From assembly GCF_019613955.1 (NCBI RefSeq), contig NZ_CP080443.1, positions 124,001 through 188,000 of the forward strand: a stretch of DNA of 64,000 nt, given 5' to 3'. Positions 17,739 to 26,743 of this stretch are shown here, one piece after another. Under the pieces are notes generated by a model that saw only the letters and a list, made by a program, of their open reading frames with translations, did not search any database and had not been told where the DNA came from. The position numbers and the translations under genes were made by a program. Numbering within the stretch: position 1 is the first letter of the stretch; each line of letters begins with the position of its first letter. The DNA is from Chryseobacterium sp. LJ668 (GTDB taxonomy: Bacteria; Bacteroidota; Bacteroidia; Flavobacteriales; Weeksellaceae).

Positions 17739-19193
17739 ATGGAAGATTATAATAAACAGGAAGTGAAAGGCGGTCAAGGGCAAGTCGTCGAGCCAGAAAC
17801 TTACAGAGATTCTATCGGCACGATGGAACAATCCGGTAAAAGAAAATGGGTATTTCCCAAAAAACCTAAAGGCAGATATACCAATTACAGGAATATTGTT
17901 GCTTACGCTTTGCTAACTTTTTATTTTACGCTTCCATTTATTACCATAAACGGTAATCCTGCATTACAGCTTAATATTATCAGTCGTCAGGTTTTTATCG
18001 CAGGTCAGCCTTTTTATCCGCAGGATTTTTTCATCCTGACAATCGGAGCAATTGTTTCTTTGATCTGTATCATCATTTTTACAATCGCTTTCGGAAGAAT
18101 ATTCTGCGGATGGATCTGTCCTCAGACAATTTTTTTGGAAAATGTCTTCCGTAAAATTGAATATGCCATCGAAGGCGACCGAAATAAGCAGATGAAACTT
18201 GACCGCCAGGAATGGAACTCAGAAAAAATATGGAAAAGAGGTCTTAAGTGGTCGATCTACATTATACTTTCTCTGATTTTTACCCATTTTATGTTTATGT
18301 ATGTTGTAGGATATAAAGAAGTCTTCAGGATTTTGCTGGAAGGGCCTTTTGAACATCCCACCAATTTTATTGTGATGATTCTTCTAACCGCGGCGTTCTA
18401 TTTTGTTTTCGCCTGGTTCAGAGAACAGGTTTGTACTTTGGTTTGCCCGTATGGGAGACTTCAGGGGGTGCTTATCGATAAAGAAACAATCAATGTATTT
18501 TACGATTTTAATCGTGGAGAAAACAGAGCGAAATGGAGAAAAGGTGAAGATCGAAGCGCAGCAGGAAAAGGTGACTGCATTGACTGCTATCAATGTGTGG
18601 TAGTCTGCCCTACCGGTATAGACATCAGAGACGGCCAGCAACTTGAATGCGTCAACTGTACTGCCTGTATCGATGCCTGTGATGAAGTAATGGATAAGGT
18701 AGGATTGCCAAAAGGTTTGATACGTTATGCATCAGAAAAGGAAATTGAAACGGGTATACCATCGAAATTTAACTCTAGGATGAAAGGCTTTACCATTCTG
18801 TTGGTCGGGTTACAGTTATTACTTGGCTACCTGGTTTACAGTCGCGCAGATATGGAAGCAAAATTTATAAAGCCTGCGGGAAGTACTTTTTTCTTAAGAG
18901 AGGGAAAAATCATTAATACGTATAATTATACTTTCTTAAACAAAACAAATGATAAAAAAATTGTAAACATCAGAATATTAGAACCTCAAAATGGTGAAAT
19001 TACATATAGTACCTCCAGCAAAATTACGGTTGCAAGGGATAAAATTGTGAAAGGAACCATTAATATAAGTTTTCCTGAAAAACAAATCAAATTATCTAAA
19101 CAAAATATAAAAATCGGGGTTTATGATCACGAAGGAAATCTTCTCGATACCTATGACACGTACTTTGAAGGTCCTTTTAAAATTCAGTTTTAA
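17739..19193 (+). CDS. ccoG: Cytochrome cbb3 oxidase accessory protein CcoG (FixG)
   Basis: 484-residue membrane iron-sulfur protein needed for cbb3 oxidase assembly; CcoG is reported to act in reduction of copper for the active site. The sequence has several transmembrane helices between about residues 45 and 230, an FGRIFCGWICPQTIFLENVFRKIEY block, and two 4Fe-4S ferredoxin clusters (GDCIDCYQCVVVCP and CVNCTACIDACD). A further helix near residue 350 leads to a C-terminal periplasmic Ig-like domain. Family length is normal. It is convergent with the ccoNO/ccoQ genes rather than in their operon, which is unusual for the cluster. Confidence 0.95.
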   Translation: MEDYNKQEVKGGQGQVVEPETYRDSIGTMEQSGKRKWVFPKKPKGRYTNYRNIVAYALLTFYFTLPFITINGNPALQLNIISRQVFIAGQPFYPQDFFILTIGAIVSLICIIIFTIAFGRIFCGWICPQTIFLENVFRKIEYAIEGDRNKQMKLDRQEWNSEKIWKRGLKWSIYIILSLIFTHFMFMYVVGYKEVFRILLEGPFEHPTNFIVMILLTAAFYFVFAWFREQVCTLVCPYGRLQGVLIDKETINVFYDFNRGENRAKWRKGEDRSAAGKGDCIDCYQCVVVCPTGIDIRDGQQLECVNCTACIDACDEVMDKVGLPKGLIRYASEKEIETGIPSKFNSRMKGFTILLVGLQLLLGYLVYSRADMEAKFIKPAGSTFFLREGKIINTYNYTFLNKTNDKKIVNIRILEPQNGEITYSTSSKITVARDKIVKGTINISFPEKQIKLSKQNIKIGVYDHEGNLLDTYDTYFEGPFKIQF

Positions 19194-19362
19194 GAATTTT
19201 TAAATCGTTTACGGATTGCTATAATCAATAGTGTTCAGATAATATGTTTAGGGCATTCAACTTCTCATGCGTTGATTACCGAAACATTTACCGGAGCCCT
19301 CTTCATCTGCTTTACCATTTTGAAAATTCTTCTTTTTTCTCTTTTAAAGTGCCGCTTTCATG

Positions 19363-19557
19363 TTACTTCTGATGCGCAGAATCTGTCGTATTATCGTCTT
19401 CCAATGGTGCGCGCACTTCGTCTCTGGTATACTTTCTGGTGAAAATATAGATGACTACAGCTAATAATATCAGCATGATAGAAATCAAAGACAGCACCTC
19501 GTACAGCCCGGTGGTCTCTTTTTCTACAAACATTGGGGTCAGAACATTTATTTTCAT
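19363..19557 (-). CDS. ccoQ: CcoQ-like small subunit of cbb3 oxidase
   Basis: 64 residues with one transmembrane helix (SLISIMLILLAVVIYIFTRKY) followed by a basic stretch and an acidic tail, the layout of CcoQ. Its start is 10 bp after the ccoNO stop. Identification rests mainly on position and topology. Confidence 0.7.
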   Translation of the reverse strand: MKINVLTPMFVEKETTGLYEVLSLISIMLILLAVVIYIFTRKYTRDEVRAPLEDDNTTDSAHQK

Positions 19558-19567
19558 AGCATTGTAT

Positions 19568-21829
19568 TTAATTATTTGAAGCCGTTTTTATTTCATTCGT
19601 TCTGATATCCGTTCCCAATCTTTGTAAGTAGGAAATAAGTGCAATAATTTCTTTTCCCTCAAGTTCTCCCGGTGGTCGGGAGGTGTAAGCTGCTTTCAGA
19701 TCCGGAGCTTCAATAAAAATATCGCGCACAATTGCCGTCGCCTGATTATCTGCCCACTGATCTGCTGAGTCTATCTGAGCTTTTGTGTAAGGAACATTAT
19801 ATACTTTTTTTAGCAGCCTGATTTTATCTACCATAGCAGAACGGTTTAAATTATTTGAAATCAACCACGGATATCTAGGCATGATAGAGCCTGCAGAAGT
19901 AGACCTCGGGTTATACATGTGTTTGTAGTGCCATGAATTGGGGTTTCTCCCGCCTTCCCGATGTAGATCTGGCCCAGTTCTTTTTGAACCCCATAAGAAA
20001 GGACGATCATAGATATACTCACCTGCTTTCGAATACTGTCCGTTTTTACCGTTGAATCTGATGACCTCATCTCTGAAAGGTCTTACCATTTGTGTATGAC
20101 ATGCATTGCACCCTTCTCTGATGTAGAGATCTCTTCCTTCAAGTTCTAGCGGCGAGTAAGGTTTTACTGCAGAAATGGTAGGTACCGATCTGTCCATCGA
20201 CAATGTTGGAATGATCTCGATCAAACTTCCTACTGAAAGAGCAAAAAATGACAGAATCCCCAATAAAACAGGCATACGCTCAAGCCAAAGATGAGCTCCC
20301 TCTCCTTCCTTGCGTTTATTGCTGATGTCTGCCAAAGCAAAAGCTTCTGCAGGTACGTTTTTCTGAAAAGACCCTTTTCTTACCGTTGCTATTAAATTGA
20401 TCGCCATTAAAACACCACCTGAAAAATAAAACAGGCCACCAACAAACCTCAGCTGAAAATAGGGAATAATTGCCGTTACCGTATCGAGCCAATTTTTCCA
20501 AAGCAAGGTTCCATCCGGATTAAATTGTTTCCACATAAGCCCTTGGGTAAATCCTGAAATATACATCGGAACGACGTAGAAAATAATCCCTAGTGTACCC
20601 AGCCAAAAGTGCCAATTTGCAAGCTTCACAGACCAAATCTGCGTACGCCATAAAATGGGAATCAGATAATAAATGACCCCAAATGCCATAAAACCGTTCC
20701 AGCCCAAAGCACCAACATGCACATGGCCGATCACCCAGTCTGTAAAATGCCCTATTTTATTGATGTTTTTAGTTGCAAGCAATGGTCCTTCAAAAGTTGC
20801 CATACCATAACAAGTTACAGCGACAACAAAGAATTTTAGAATAGGATTTACTCGTACTTTATCCCAAGCTCCTCTTAACGTCAAAAGCCCGTTCAGCATC
20901 CCGCCCCAAGAAGGTGCGATTAGCATAATGGAGAAACCTGTCCCTACTGCCTGCGCCCAAGCCGGAATTGATGTGTACTGCAAATGATGTGGCCCCGCCC
21001 AGATATATACAAATATTAATGACCAAAAATGAATGATAGAGAGTTTATATGAAAACACAGGACGATCTGCAGCCTTTGGTAAAAAATAATACATCAATCC
21101 CAAAACAGGTGTTGTGAGAATAAAGGCAACAGCATTATGCCCATACCACCATTGTACGACAGCATCTTTTACTCCTGCATAGGCAGAGTATGACTTCCAT
21201 GTTGTGAAACTGAGCGGTACTTCAAGATTATTAAAGATATGCAGCATTACAACCGCAATCCATGTTCCTATATAAAACCAGATCGCCACATATAAATGTC
21301 TGACTCTTCTTTTCGCAATGGTTAAAAACATGTTCAGACCAAAAACTATCCATGAGAATGCGATCAATATATCAATGGGCCATTCATGCTCTGCATACTC
21401 TTTTGAAGTATTGATCCCCATAAAAAAAGTAATGTATGTTGTCACAATCATGATCTGCCACGTCCAGAAATGGATCCATGAAAGGGTATCGCTGTACATT
21501 CGGGTTTTTAGTAGCCTTTGAAGCGAGTAATAAACACCTACATATACAACATTACAGACGAAAGCAAAAATGACACTTGTAGTATGAAGCATTCTGATCC
21601 GCCCGAATCCGAATGCGCCCTGAGTATCCATCAGACCTTGTATATTATTTGATGAAATTGATTTGATTGTAGCATCATCCGTTCCAAACAAAAATTCGGG
21701 AAGCTCAGGATAAAAAAGGAGCAAAGCGGCCGTTAATCCAAAGATGAATCCGACGAGAGAAAATACTACCGTAGAATATAAAAACGCTCTAACAATAGCG
21801 TTATCGTAACTAAATTTTTGAGGCTCCAT
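19568..21829 (-). CDS. ccoNO: Fused cbb3 cytochrome oxidase subunits I and II (CcoN-CcoO)
   Basis: 753-residue fusion of the catalytic CcoN subunit and the cytochrome c subunit CcoO, common in Bacteroidetes. CcoN (residues 1-480) has about twelve helices. Candidate metal ligands are H231 (WWYGHNAVAF, CuB), H281-H282 (GPHHL, CuB) and H369/H371 (GHVHVGALGWNG, hemes). CcoO carries one heme c site, CNACH at residues 574-578, with later Met ligands. The enzyme reduces oxygen with high affinity. ccoQ follows after 10 bp but no ccoP is found next to it. The 430 bp upstream contain no obvious Crp/Fnr-like palindrome. Confidence 0.95.
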   Translation of the reverse strand: MEPQKFSYDNAIVRAFLYSTVVFSLVGFIFGLTAALLLFYPELPEFLFGTDDATIKSISSNNIQGLMDTQGAFGFGRIRMLHTTSVIFAFVCNVVYVGVYYSLQRLLKTRMYSDTLSWIHFWTWQIMIVTTYITFFMGINTSKEYAEHEWPIDILIAFSWIVFGLNMFLTIAKRRVRHLYVAIWFYIGTWIAVVMLHIFNNLEVPLSFTTWKSYSAYAGVKDAVVQWWYGHNAVAFILTTPVLGLMYYFLPKAADRPVFSYKLSIIHFWSLIFVYIWAGPHHLQYTSIPAWAQAVGTGFSIMLIAPSWGGMLNGLLTLRGAWDKVRVNPILKFFVVAVTCYGMATFEGPLLATKNINKIGHFTDWVIGHVHVGALGWNGFMAFGVIYYLIPILWRTQIWSVKLANWHFWLGTLGIIFYVVPMYISGFTQGLMWKQFNPDGTLLWKNWLDTVTAIIPYFQLRFVGGLFYFSGGVLMAINLIATVRKGSFQKNVPAEAFALADISNKRKEGEGAHLWLERMPVLLGILSFFALSVGSLIEIIPTLSMDRSVPTISAVKPYSPLELEGRDLYIREGCNACHTQMVRPFRDEVIRFNGKNGQYSKAGEYIYDRPFLWGSKRTGPDLHREGGRNPNSWHYKHMYNPRSTSAGSIMPRYPWLISNNLNRSAMVDKIRLLKKVYNVPYTKAQIDSADQWADNQATAIVRDIFIEAPDLKAAYTSRPPGELEGKEIIALISYLQRLGTDIRTNEIKTASNN

Positions 21830-22259
21830 AAAAATTTTTAATTTTTGGGAATTTTACAATAATAAGTTTAGATCTGTTTTAAAGTTTTAAAGCTGTACTG
21901 ATTTTCAATATTGACATAAATGTCTGCACTTTTCAAAATCTGGTATGGGTCCGAAATCCTTCAATTTTTAGAAAATTAGACCAAGGATTGCCGACAAAAA
22001 ATCTCCTATTACCGCACTGGCGACAGCGAGTATTATAGTAAGCATAGGATGCATATGAATAATCTTTTAATATCATTTCGCAATAGTTCTTACAAGTAGC
22101 TGTGCTAAAACTTCCGTAATCATTTAACAGTCTGAATTAATTTTTATATTATTTACACATAAAAAATATCCGACAGGCTCAAACAATTTTGTTATTTCGT
22201 ATCTTATTCCGCTTATTGCACCAGTAATCAGTTCATATGATTTTTGATTTCGTATCGCT
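21830..22259. other. Intergenic region upstream of ccoNO
   Basis: 430 bp between ccoNO and the CinA-type gene, both on the minus strand. It contains the 28-codon hydrophobic ORF described separately and the short palindrome GACATAAATGTC at about 21912-21923. Nothing else is supported. Confidence 0.55.
21968..22054 (-). CDS. Possible 28-residue membrane peptide upstream of ccoNO
   Basis: ATG at 22054, TAA at 21968. The peptide is almost entirely hydrophobic (MHPMLTIILAVASAVIGDFL then SAILGLIF), enough for one transmembrane helix, and points into ccoNO 138 bp away. Small single-helix subunits are common in terminal oxidases, so it may be an accessory peptide. With 28 codons, chance is a serious alternative. 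Confidence 0.3.
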   Translation of the reverse strand: MHPMLTIILAVASAVIGDFLSAILGLIF

Positions 22260-22760
22260 TTATTTTAAGATGATTATTTGATTGAGTTCACATTTAAAGC
22301 AGCCCAGAATAAATTCTGCATAATATTGTTGAGCTGTTGAGGGAGGTGTTTTATGATGCAGTTCTAATTTTTTGGATAGAACTACTTCATTTCTATAGGC
22401 GAATGAGAAATATGCAAAAATTTTCTGATCAGATTCTTCAACGGGAGTGGCATACCCCGTTATTGATATTCCCCAATCTGTACCGAATAATTCGGCAACA
22501 TGAAGAGCCATTTCGTTGGCAATCTGTTGTGAAACGCAATTACAACTTCTTGCTTCCTGCTCATTGACCTTCAGAAGTTTTACTTTTTCCTCAAGGGTGT
22601 ACACGGTCATTCCTCCTTTAAAAAAATCGGATGCATCCTTCATCTGCGAAAATGAAAACTGCAGGTAACCTGCAGTAACACTTTCTGCCATAGCAACTGA
22701 TTCATTGGCATTTTTTAGTGCTCCGCCGATATAATTCAGCAAAGATTGTTTAAACTCCAT
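22260..22760 (-). CDS. CinA C-terminal domain (nicotinamide-nucleotide amidase-like) protein
   Basis: 166-residue stand-alone CinA C-terminal domain. MAESVTAGYLQFSFSQMKDASDFFKGGMTVYTLEEKVKLL matches the family's AESxTgGxL and GGxVxYxxxxKxxLL blocks, and GISITGYATP matches the Gxx-hTGhAGP block. PncC-type members deamidate NMN to NaMN for NAD recycling. The usual GIAGP is GYATP here, so catalytic activity is likely but not certain. The sequence lacks the N-terminal MoaB-like half of long CinA. A 58-codon ORF precedes it by 17 bp. Confidence 0.82.
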   Translation of the reverse strand: MEFKQSLLNYIGGALKNANESVAMAESVTAGYLQFSFSQMKDASDFFKGGMTVYTLEEKVKLLKVNEQEARSCNCVSQQIANEMALHVAELFGTDWGISITGYATPVEESDQKIFAYFSFAYRNEVVLSKKLELHHKTPPSTAQQYYAEFILGCFKCELNQIIILK

Positions 22761-22777
22761 TAGAATATTTTTTGATA

Positions 22778-22954
22778 TTAAAAAAATTGCTGCCTTTTCT
22801 GTGTAATTATGGAATCATTGATTCCAAAAAAATGATTGCCGCAAATCATAGATGGGATTTCTGTGTGAATTAAATCGAAGTGATCGTCGATTTTGCTTTG
22901 AACTAAGGGATCGCGGATTATATAACACGGCGAATGAAAAACTTCTGTTTTCAT
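22778..22954 (-). CDS. Small hypothetical protein upstream of the CinA-type gene
   Basis: 58 residues, starting MKTEVFHSPCYIIRDPLVQS. ATG at 22954, TAA at 22778, then 17 bp to the CinA-type start, so the two are probably co-transcribed. It is polar and soluble, with two cysteines and several histidines. No family is recognised. The Crp/Fnr-like palindrome at 23069 lies 115 bp upstream. Confidence 0.45.
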   Translation of the reverse strand: MKTEVFHSPCYIIRDPLVQSKIDDHFDLIHTEIPSMICGNHFFGINDSIITQKRQQFF

Positions 22955-23068
22955 AATTTATATATTTTATGATTTGGTGTCAATTTAAAATTGTGAGATT
23001 ATGCATCATTACATTTGATTATTATGATCAATGCTAATAAGCAGTCTCTTGATTTCGAAGTTAAAAAA

Positions 23069-23082
23069 ATGATTCAGATCAT
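23069..23082. promoter_or_regulatory. Crp/Fnr-like palindrome ATGATTCAGATCAT
   Basis: Perfect ATGAT/ATCAT arms with a 4-bp spacer, in the gene-poor gap upstream of the small ORF/CinA-type pair (start 22954). Confidence 0.5.
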
Positions 23083-23154
23083 ACGATACAGTATGCTAAT
23101 GCTTTTTCATGCTTTGAGAAACTGTACATATGATCTAAAATCATTAAATATATT

Positions 23155-23496
23155 TTAACTATTATTTTTTTTATACGTTTTCTCAATCTTTTTCAGCAGC
23201 AGTGAAGGATTTGACAACCCTGCCTCACCTACCATTGAATATGCAAAAAGTAAATACAAAAGATAGAGTGAGCTCATGCTCATACCGATAATACTGAGCG
23301 TTCTTCCTGTTTTTAAACTGTCGAAATTGTTATACTTTTCTTTGTCTTTTTCGTAAATTCTTTTATCTCTTCTGTATAAGAAAAGAGCAATAATCCCTGT
23401 AAGAATTCCGGGAACTCCGTAACAACAGCATAACGCTATTGAAGAAATTCCCAGTACAAGTACTGCAGTTGCATATGGTAATTTGGAATCTCTCAT
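23155..23496 (-). CDS. CCC-motif membrane protein
   Basis: 113 residues with two transmembrane segments (about residues 10-42 and 68-90) and the CCC run in IALCCCYGVPGILTGIIAL. This fits the Bacteroidetes 'CCC motif membrane protein' family, related to DUF4190-type proteins. A charged stretch RRDKRIYEKDKEKY links the helices. Function unknown. Confidence 0.75.
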   Translation of the reverse strand: MRDSKLPYATAVLVLGISSIALCCCYGVPGILTGIIALFLYRRDKRIYEKDKEKYNNFDSLKTGRTLSIIGMSMSSLYLLYLLFAYSMVGEAGLSNPSLLLKKIEKTYKKNNS

Positions 23497-23628
23497 TATA
23501 GTAAATTTATTGTAGGCCGAACTTTTAATAGGATTTGCAACCTGTATTGCCGATTAATTTCAGATTATATCTCTTTAAATTTCTTTTTCTGATGTTTATG
23601 AAAGTAATTTAATTATTCCAGAAACTGA

Positions 23629-23826
23629 CTACATCTTCTTTAAAACAAGACTGTCAACATTCATTCCTAAAGTTTTATTTGTTTCCTTTTCCGGATCTTC
23701 GCTTTCTTCTACCAAATCGCATCTGCATGACGATAAACTCGTTACAAGTCCTGCTAAAATAAAAGTAAATATAAATTTCTTTATATTCGATGTATTTGAA
23801 TTAGTATTAATATTCTGAATTTTCAT
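23629..23826 (-). CDS. Small predicted lipoprotein
   Basis: 65 residues. After an Asn/Thr-rich start, a hydrophobic signal (KKFIFTFILAGLVTSLSSC) ends in a lipobox-like LSSC. The mature part is short and acidic (VEESEDPEKETNK). It lies 130 bp from the CCC-motif gene in the same orientation. No family recognised. Confidence 0.55.
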   Translation of the reverse strand: MKIQNINTNSNTSNIKKFIFTFILAGLVTSLSSCRCDLVEESEDPEKETNKTLGMNVDSLVLKKM

Positions 23827-23952
23827 AAAGTGGTGGTGTAATTAATCGATTCTTATTGGTTATTCTAAAAAGTTAATTTCAACAGCTAAAGGATTGCAAT
23901 TGATTTTTTCATAATTTAATAGATTGGTACTGCATTATTTTAAAGTAGTATA

Positions 23953-24918
23953 TTATCGTGGTAATGGCATCAGTCGTGCATGCTGAATGGAAAATTTGTT
24001 CGAAGGAACTGATGTACTATCAGTTAATTCAGAAAATTTAGCATTCATAATCCATATTTTATCTTTTGCCATGGCAGCAGTAGACGGATAGGTAAAACGG
24101 TCTGCCACCAAAGTAGATGCCGATAATTTTGCAGAAGACCAATTGTCTTCTGATGTCAGCTCGTATATTTTATCGCTTCCCCCATTTTGTACCACTACAA
24201 GTTTTCTGTTTTCTGTGAGCAATAGTCCGTCGCCATTCATAAAAAACTGTTCTGTTGCAACTTTGGTGATATTTTTAGAATTGTTCAGGTCTATTTTATA
24301 CAAAGACCCGGTTCCACTGCTTACTGTAAGCAGATATCCGGACGGATGAAAAACAATTCCGTTGAGACCTACTCCTTCTGTTTTGAACATTGAACTATCA
24401 GCAAAGACAGATGCCTCACCTGTGGGTGTTACCTTATATATAACATTTGAAAAACTGTCGGTTATATAAGCATTCTGCTGACTGTCAAATGTGAGATCAT
24501 TGGCAAAATGTTTTCCCGGAACCAATTTTGACAGATCAATATCATCAGTTTTTTTTCCTGTCGCGATATCAATTCCTACCAGTCTTGCCATTTTTTTGCG
24601 CGTTTCGGACGATGTAAATTTGCTGTAATTCGCATCACTCACACATACGAACAAACGTTTTCCGTCTGGATGCACTTTTACTCCATAAGTTGATTTAAAT
24701 GTAGGATCATTGATCAATAAACTGTAGACTCCTGCAGGAGTAACTTTCCCAACGCTGCCCAATCTGGCCGATGAAACAAAGTAGACATCAGCATTACTGT
24801 CATACGCAATGCCTTCAGGATAAGCTTCGGGTGCGTTAAATTCTATTCTTGTAGTGGGCTGGTCCGGGATTACTGATGCGCAGCCGGCCATAAAAACACA
24901 TAATATTATCTTTTTCAT
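23953..24918 (-). CDS. SMP-30/gluconolactonase-like beta-propeller lipoprotein
   Basis: 321 residues. The N-terminus MKKIILCVFMAGC is a lipoprotein signal with Cys-13 as the acylation site. The rest is a six-bladed beta-propeller of the SMP-30/NHL type, with blades such as PEGIAYDSNADVYFVSS, LTFDSQQNAYITDS and NGIVFHPSGYLLTVSS. Members are lactonases or binding proteins, and the substrate is unknown here. It lies 5 bp after the sorbosone-dehydrogenase-like gene, so the two are co-transcribed and may act on the same sugar derivative in the envelope. Confidence 0.8.
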   Translation of the reverse strand: MKKIILCVFMAGCASVIPDQPTTRIEFNAPEAYPEGIAYDSNADVYFVSSARLGSVGKVTPAGVYSLLINDPTFKSTYGVKVHPDGKRLFVCVSDANYSKFTSSETRKKMARLVGIDIATGKKTDDIDLSKLVPGKHFANDLTFDSQQNAYITDSFSNVIYKVTPTGEASVFADSSMFKTEGVGLNGIVFHPSGYLLTVSSGTGSLYKIDLNNSKNITKVATEQFFMNGDGLLLTENRKLVVVQNGGSDKIYELTSEDNWSSAKLSASTLVADRFTYPSTAAMAKDKIWIMNAKFSELTDSTSVPSNKFSIQHARLMPLPR

Positions 24919-24923
24919 ACTTT

Positions 24924-26102
24924 TTATTTTTGCTTGATACTATAAAGAACACCATTAGCATCATCAGAGATGTAGACTGTACCTGAAGCTGTAATTGCTA
25001 TTCCTGCCGGTCTTCCAAATCTGGTTTTACCATTAAGGAAACCTGTCAGGAAATCTTCTGCTGAAACAGGTTTACCATTAGAAAACCTTATTTTCTGTAC
25101 TTTAAATCCTACAGATTTGCTTCTATTCCATGATCCGTGCCAGTTAACAAGTGCATCTCCGCTGTATGTTGTGCCTGTAGGGAAAAACTGAAAACCAATA
25201 GGTGCCATATGTGCCTGATATTCCATTGAGGAAGATTCTGTTGTTTTTACCCATTCTTCTTTGCTGTTTCCGGCAGGGTCTTCCCGGGTTTCGTCGACTT
25301 CTTTTTTAGCATAGGCAAAAGGAAAACCATAGCTTTTACCTTCTTTGATGTTATTTAATTCTTCTGGTGGCCAGTCATCCCCTTTCGCATCTCCACCATT
25401 ATCCATTCCCCAGAATTCATTGGTCTGCGGATGCCAGTCGAAACCGATAGTATTTCTAAGCCCGGATGCGAAAATCGTTCGCTTCCAGGTTACGGGGTCA
25501 ACCTGCACCATACTTGCAGCTTCACGATCAGACTCTTTGCAATCATTGCAAAGCGTTCCGATTGAGATGTAGAGTTTTCCGTCTGGTCCGAAATCCATTG
25601 TTCTGTTAGGATGCTGTCCTGCGCTAGGCATATCATTGAACAGCATTTCTTTGTCACGAAGCGTACCGTCTGAATTGATCCTGTATCTGCGCAACTCAGT
25701 ATTATTGCACAGGTAAAGCCAGCCATCTTTCAAAGTAATTCCGTGGACACCTTTAAATTCTGCAACAACGGTTTTTACATCCTCAAATTTAGCGTCCCTG
25801 TTGCTGTCTTTGAGCAGCAGAACGTCACCGGTATCACGTCTGGTGATGTAGAGATTTCCTTCAGATGTATGGTACAGCATTCTGGGCTTACCTAAGCCCG
25901 ATGCGGCTATTGAAACCGCCCATCCATCAGGAACTTTTAAGAGATTAACCATTTCGGGAAGAAAATCGAGATGTTCCGGGTAATTGGTTGAATGGGTAAT
26001 TTTCGTCACATCACCGGGAGGAATTCCTCTCTGCGCAGAGGTGTTTGAAAAAACAAAAGCAGCCACCAGAGGTATGATTTTAAAAATATTATTATCGCTC
26101 AT
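24924..26102 (-). CDS. PQQ-dependent sugar dehydrogenase / sorbosone-dehydrogenase-like protein
   Basis: 392 residues from the preferred start at 26102, which exposes a signal peptide (MSDNNIFKIIPLVAAFVFSNTSAQ). An upstream ATG would mask it. The six-bladed propeller has the family marks VHGITLKDGWLYLCNN, GQHPNRTMDFGPDGKLYISIG, NTIGFDWHPQTNEFWGMDNGGD and GRPAGIAITASGTVYISDD. Relatives oxidise aldoses or sorbosone with PQQ in the periplasm; PQQ synthesis genes are not in the window. It sits between the DUF892 gene and the SMP-30 gene in the catalase operon. Confidence 0.85.
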   Translation of the reverse strand: MSDNNIFKIIPLVAAFVFSNTSAQRGIPPGDVTKITHSTNYPEHLDFLPEMVNLLKVPDGWAVSIAASGLGKPRMLYHTSEGNLYITRRDTGDVLLLKDSNRDAKFEDVKTVVAEFKGVHGITLKDGWLYLCNNTELRRYRINSDGTLRDKEMLFNDMPSAGQHPNRTMDFGPDGKLYISIGTLCNDCKESDREAASMVQVDPVTWKRTIFASGLRNTIGFDWHPQTNEFWGMDNGGDAKGDDWPPEELNNIKEGKSYGFPFAYAKKEVDETREDPAGNSKEEWVKTTESSSMEYQAHMAPIGFQFFPTGTTYSGDALVNWHGSWNRSKSVGFKVQKIRFSNGKPVSAEDFLTGFLNGKTRFGRPAGIAITASGTVYISDDANGVLYSIKQK

Positions 26103-26161
26103 CTTTAATAGTTTAAAAACATCAAGCTGCAAAGAGTGCAGCCTGATGAAAAGTTATTAGA

Positions 26162-26719
26162 TTATTGATCTGCTTCTGCAGCTTCGAAGTTGATAGAATT
26201 GTATGCAGAATCTGTAAGCAATGCATCTGCTTCTTTTTCTTCTGCAAGTGTAGCCTCCAACAATGAGACAATCTCTTCTTCGCCAAGCGTTCTTGCAAAA
26301 GCGGCCAATGTTCCGTAAGATGCGATCTCATAATGCTCGATTTTCTGAGAAGCAGAAATTATTCCGGCATCACGTACAGGGCCAGCTTCGGTTTCTTCCA
26401 TAATGCTCTCGCCTTCTTTGATGAGACCTTCCATGGCATCACATTTCTTACCACGGTTTGACTCTCCAAGGATTTCGAAAATTTTATCCAATCTCTCTAC
26501 CTGGCCTTCCGTTACGGCAGCATGCTCTTCAATCGCAGCAATCAATTTTGGCTCAGTCGCATTTTTAGCCATTTTTGGCAGTGCTTTTACCAATGCTCTT
26601 TCTGCATAGATTATGTCTTTTAGCTCATCGACAAATAATTCTCTGAGCCCATCGGCAGCTGAAGATTTTGCGGTAACTTTGCCCGCTTTTTTTTCGTTCT
26701 GATTGTTTGTCTTTTTCAT
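26162..26719 (-). CDS. DUF892 (YciE/YciF) ferritin-like protein, second copy
   Basis: 185 residues, paralogous to the protein at 13034-13633, including CDAMEGLIKEGESIMEETEAGPVRDAGII and KIEHYEIASYGTLAAF. The N-terminal lysine/asparagine-rich tail is shorter. It lies 24 bp after the catalase stop, so it is translated from the catalase operon. That supports a role in peroxide or general stress, perhaps iron handling (inference). Confidence 0.92.
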   Translation of the reverse strand: MKKTNNQNEKKAGKVTAKSSAADGLRELFVDELKDIIYAERALVKALPKMAKNATEPKLIAAIEEHAAVTEGQVERLDKIFEILGESNRGKKCDAMEGLIKEGESIMEETEAGPVRDAGIISASQKIEHYEIASYGTLAAFARTLGEEEIVSLLEATLAEEKEADALLTDSAYNSINFEAAEADQ

Positions 26720-26743
26720 AATATTAATGTTAAATGGTTTCTC

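Noticed and set aside
19207..19320. Possible ccoP remnant between ccoQ and ccoG
   Set aside because: Only a 17-codon Met-started scrap on the minus strand, with no heme motif or convincing similarity; too short to call.
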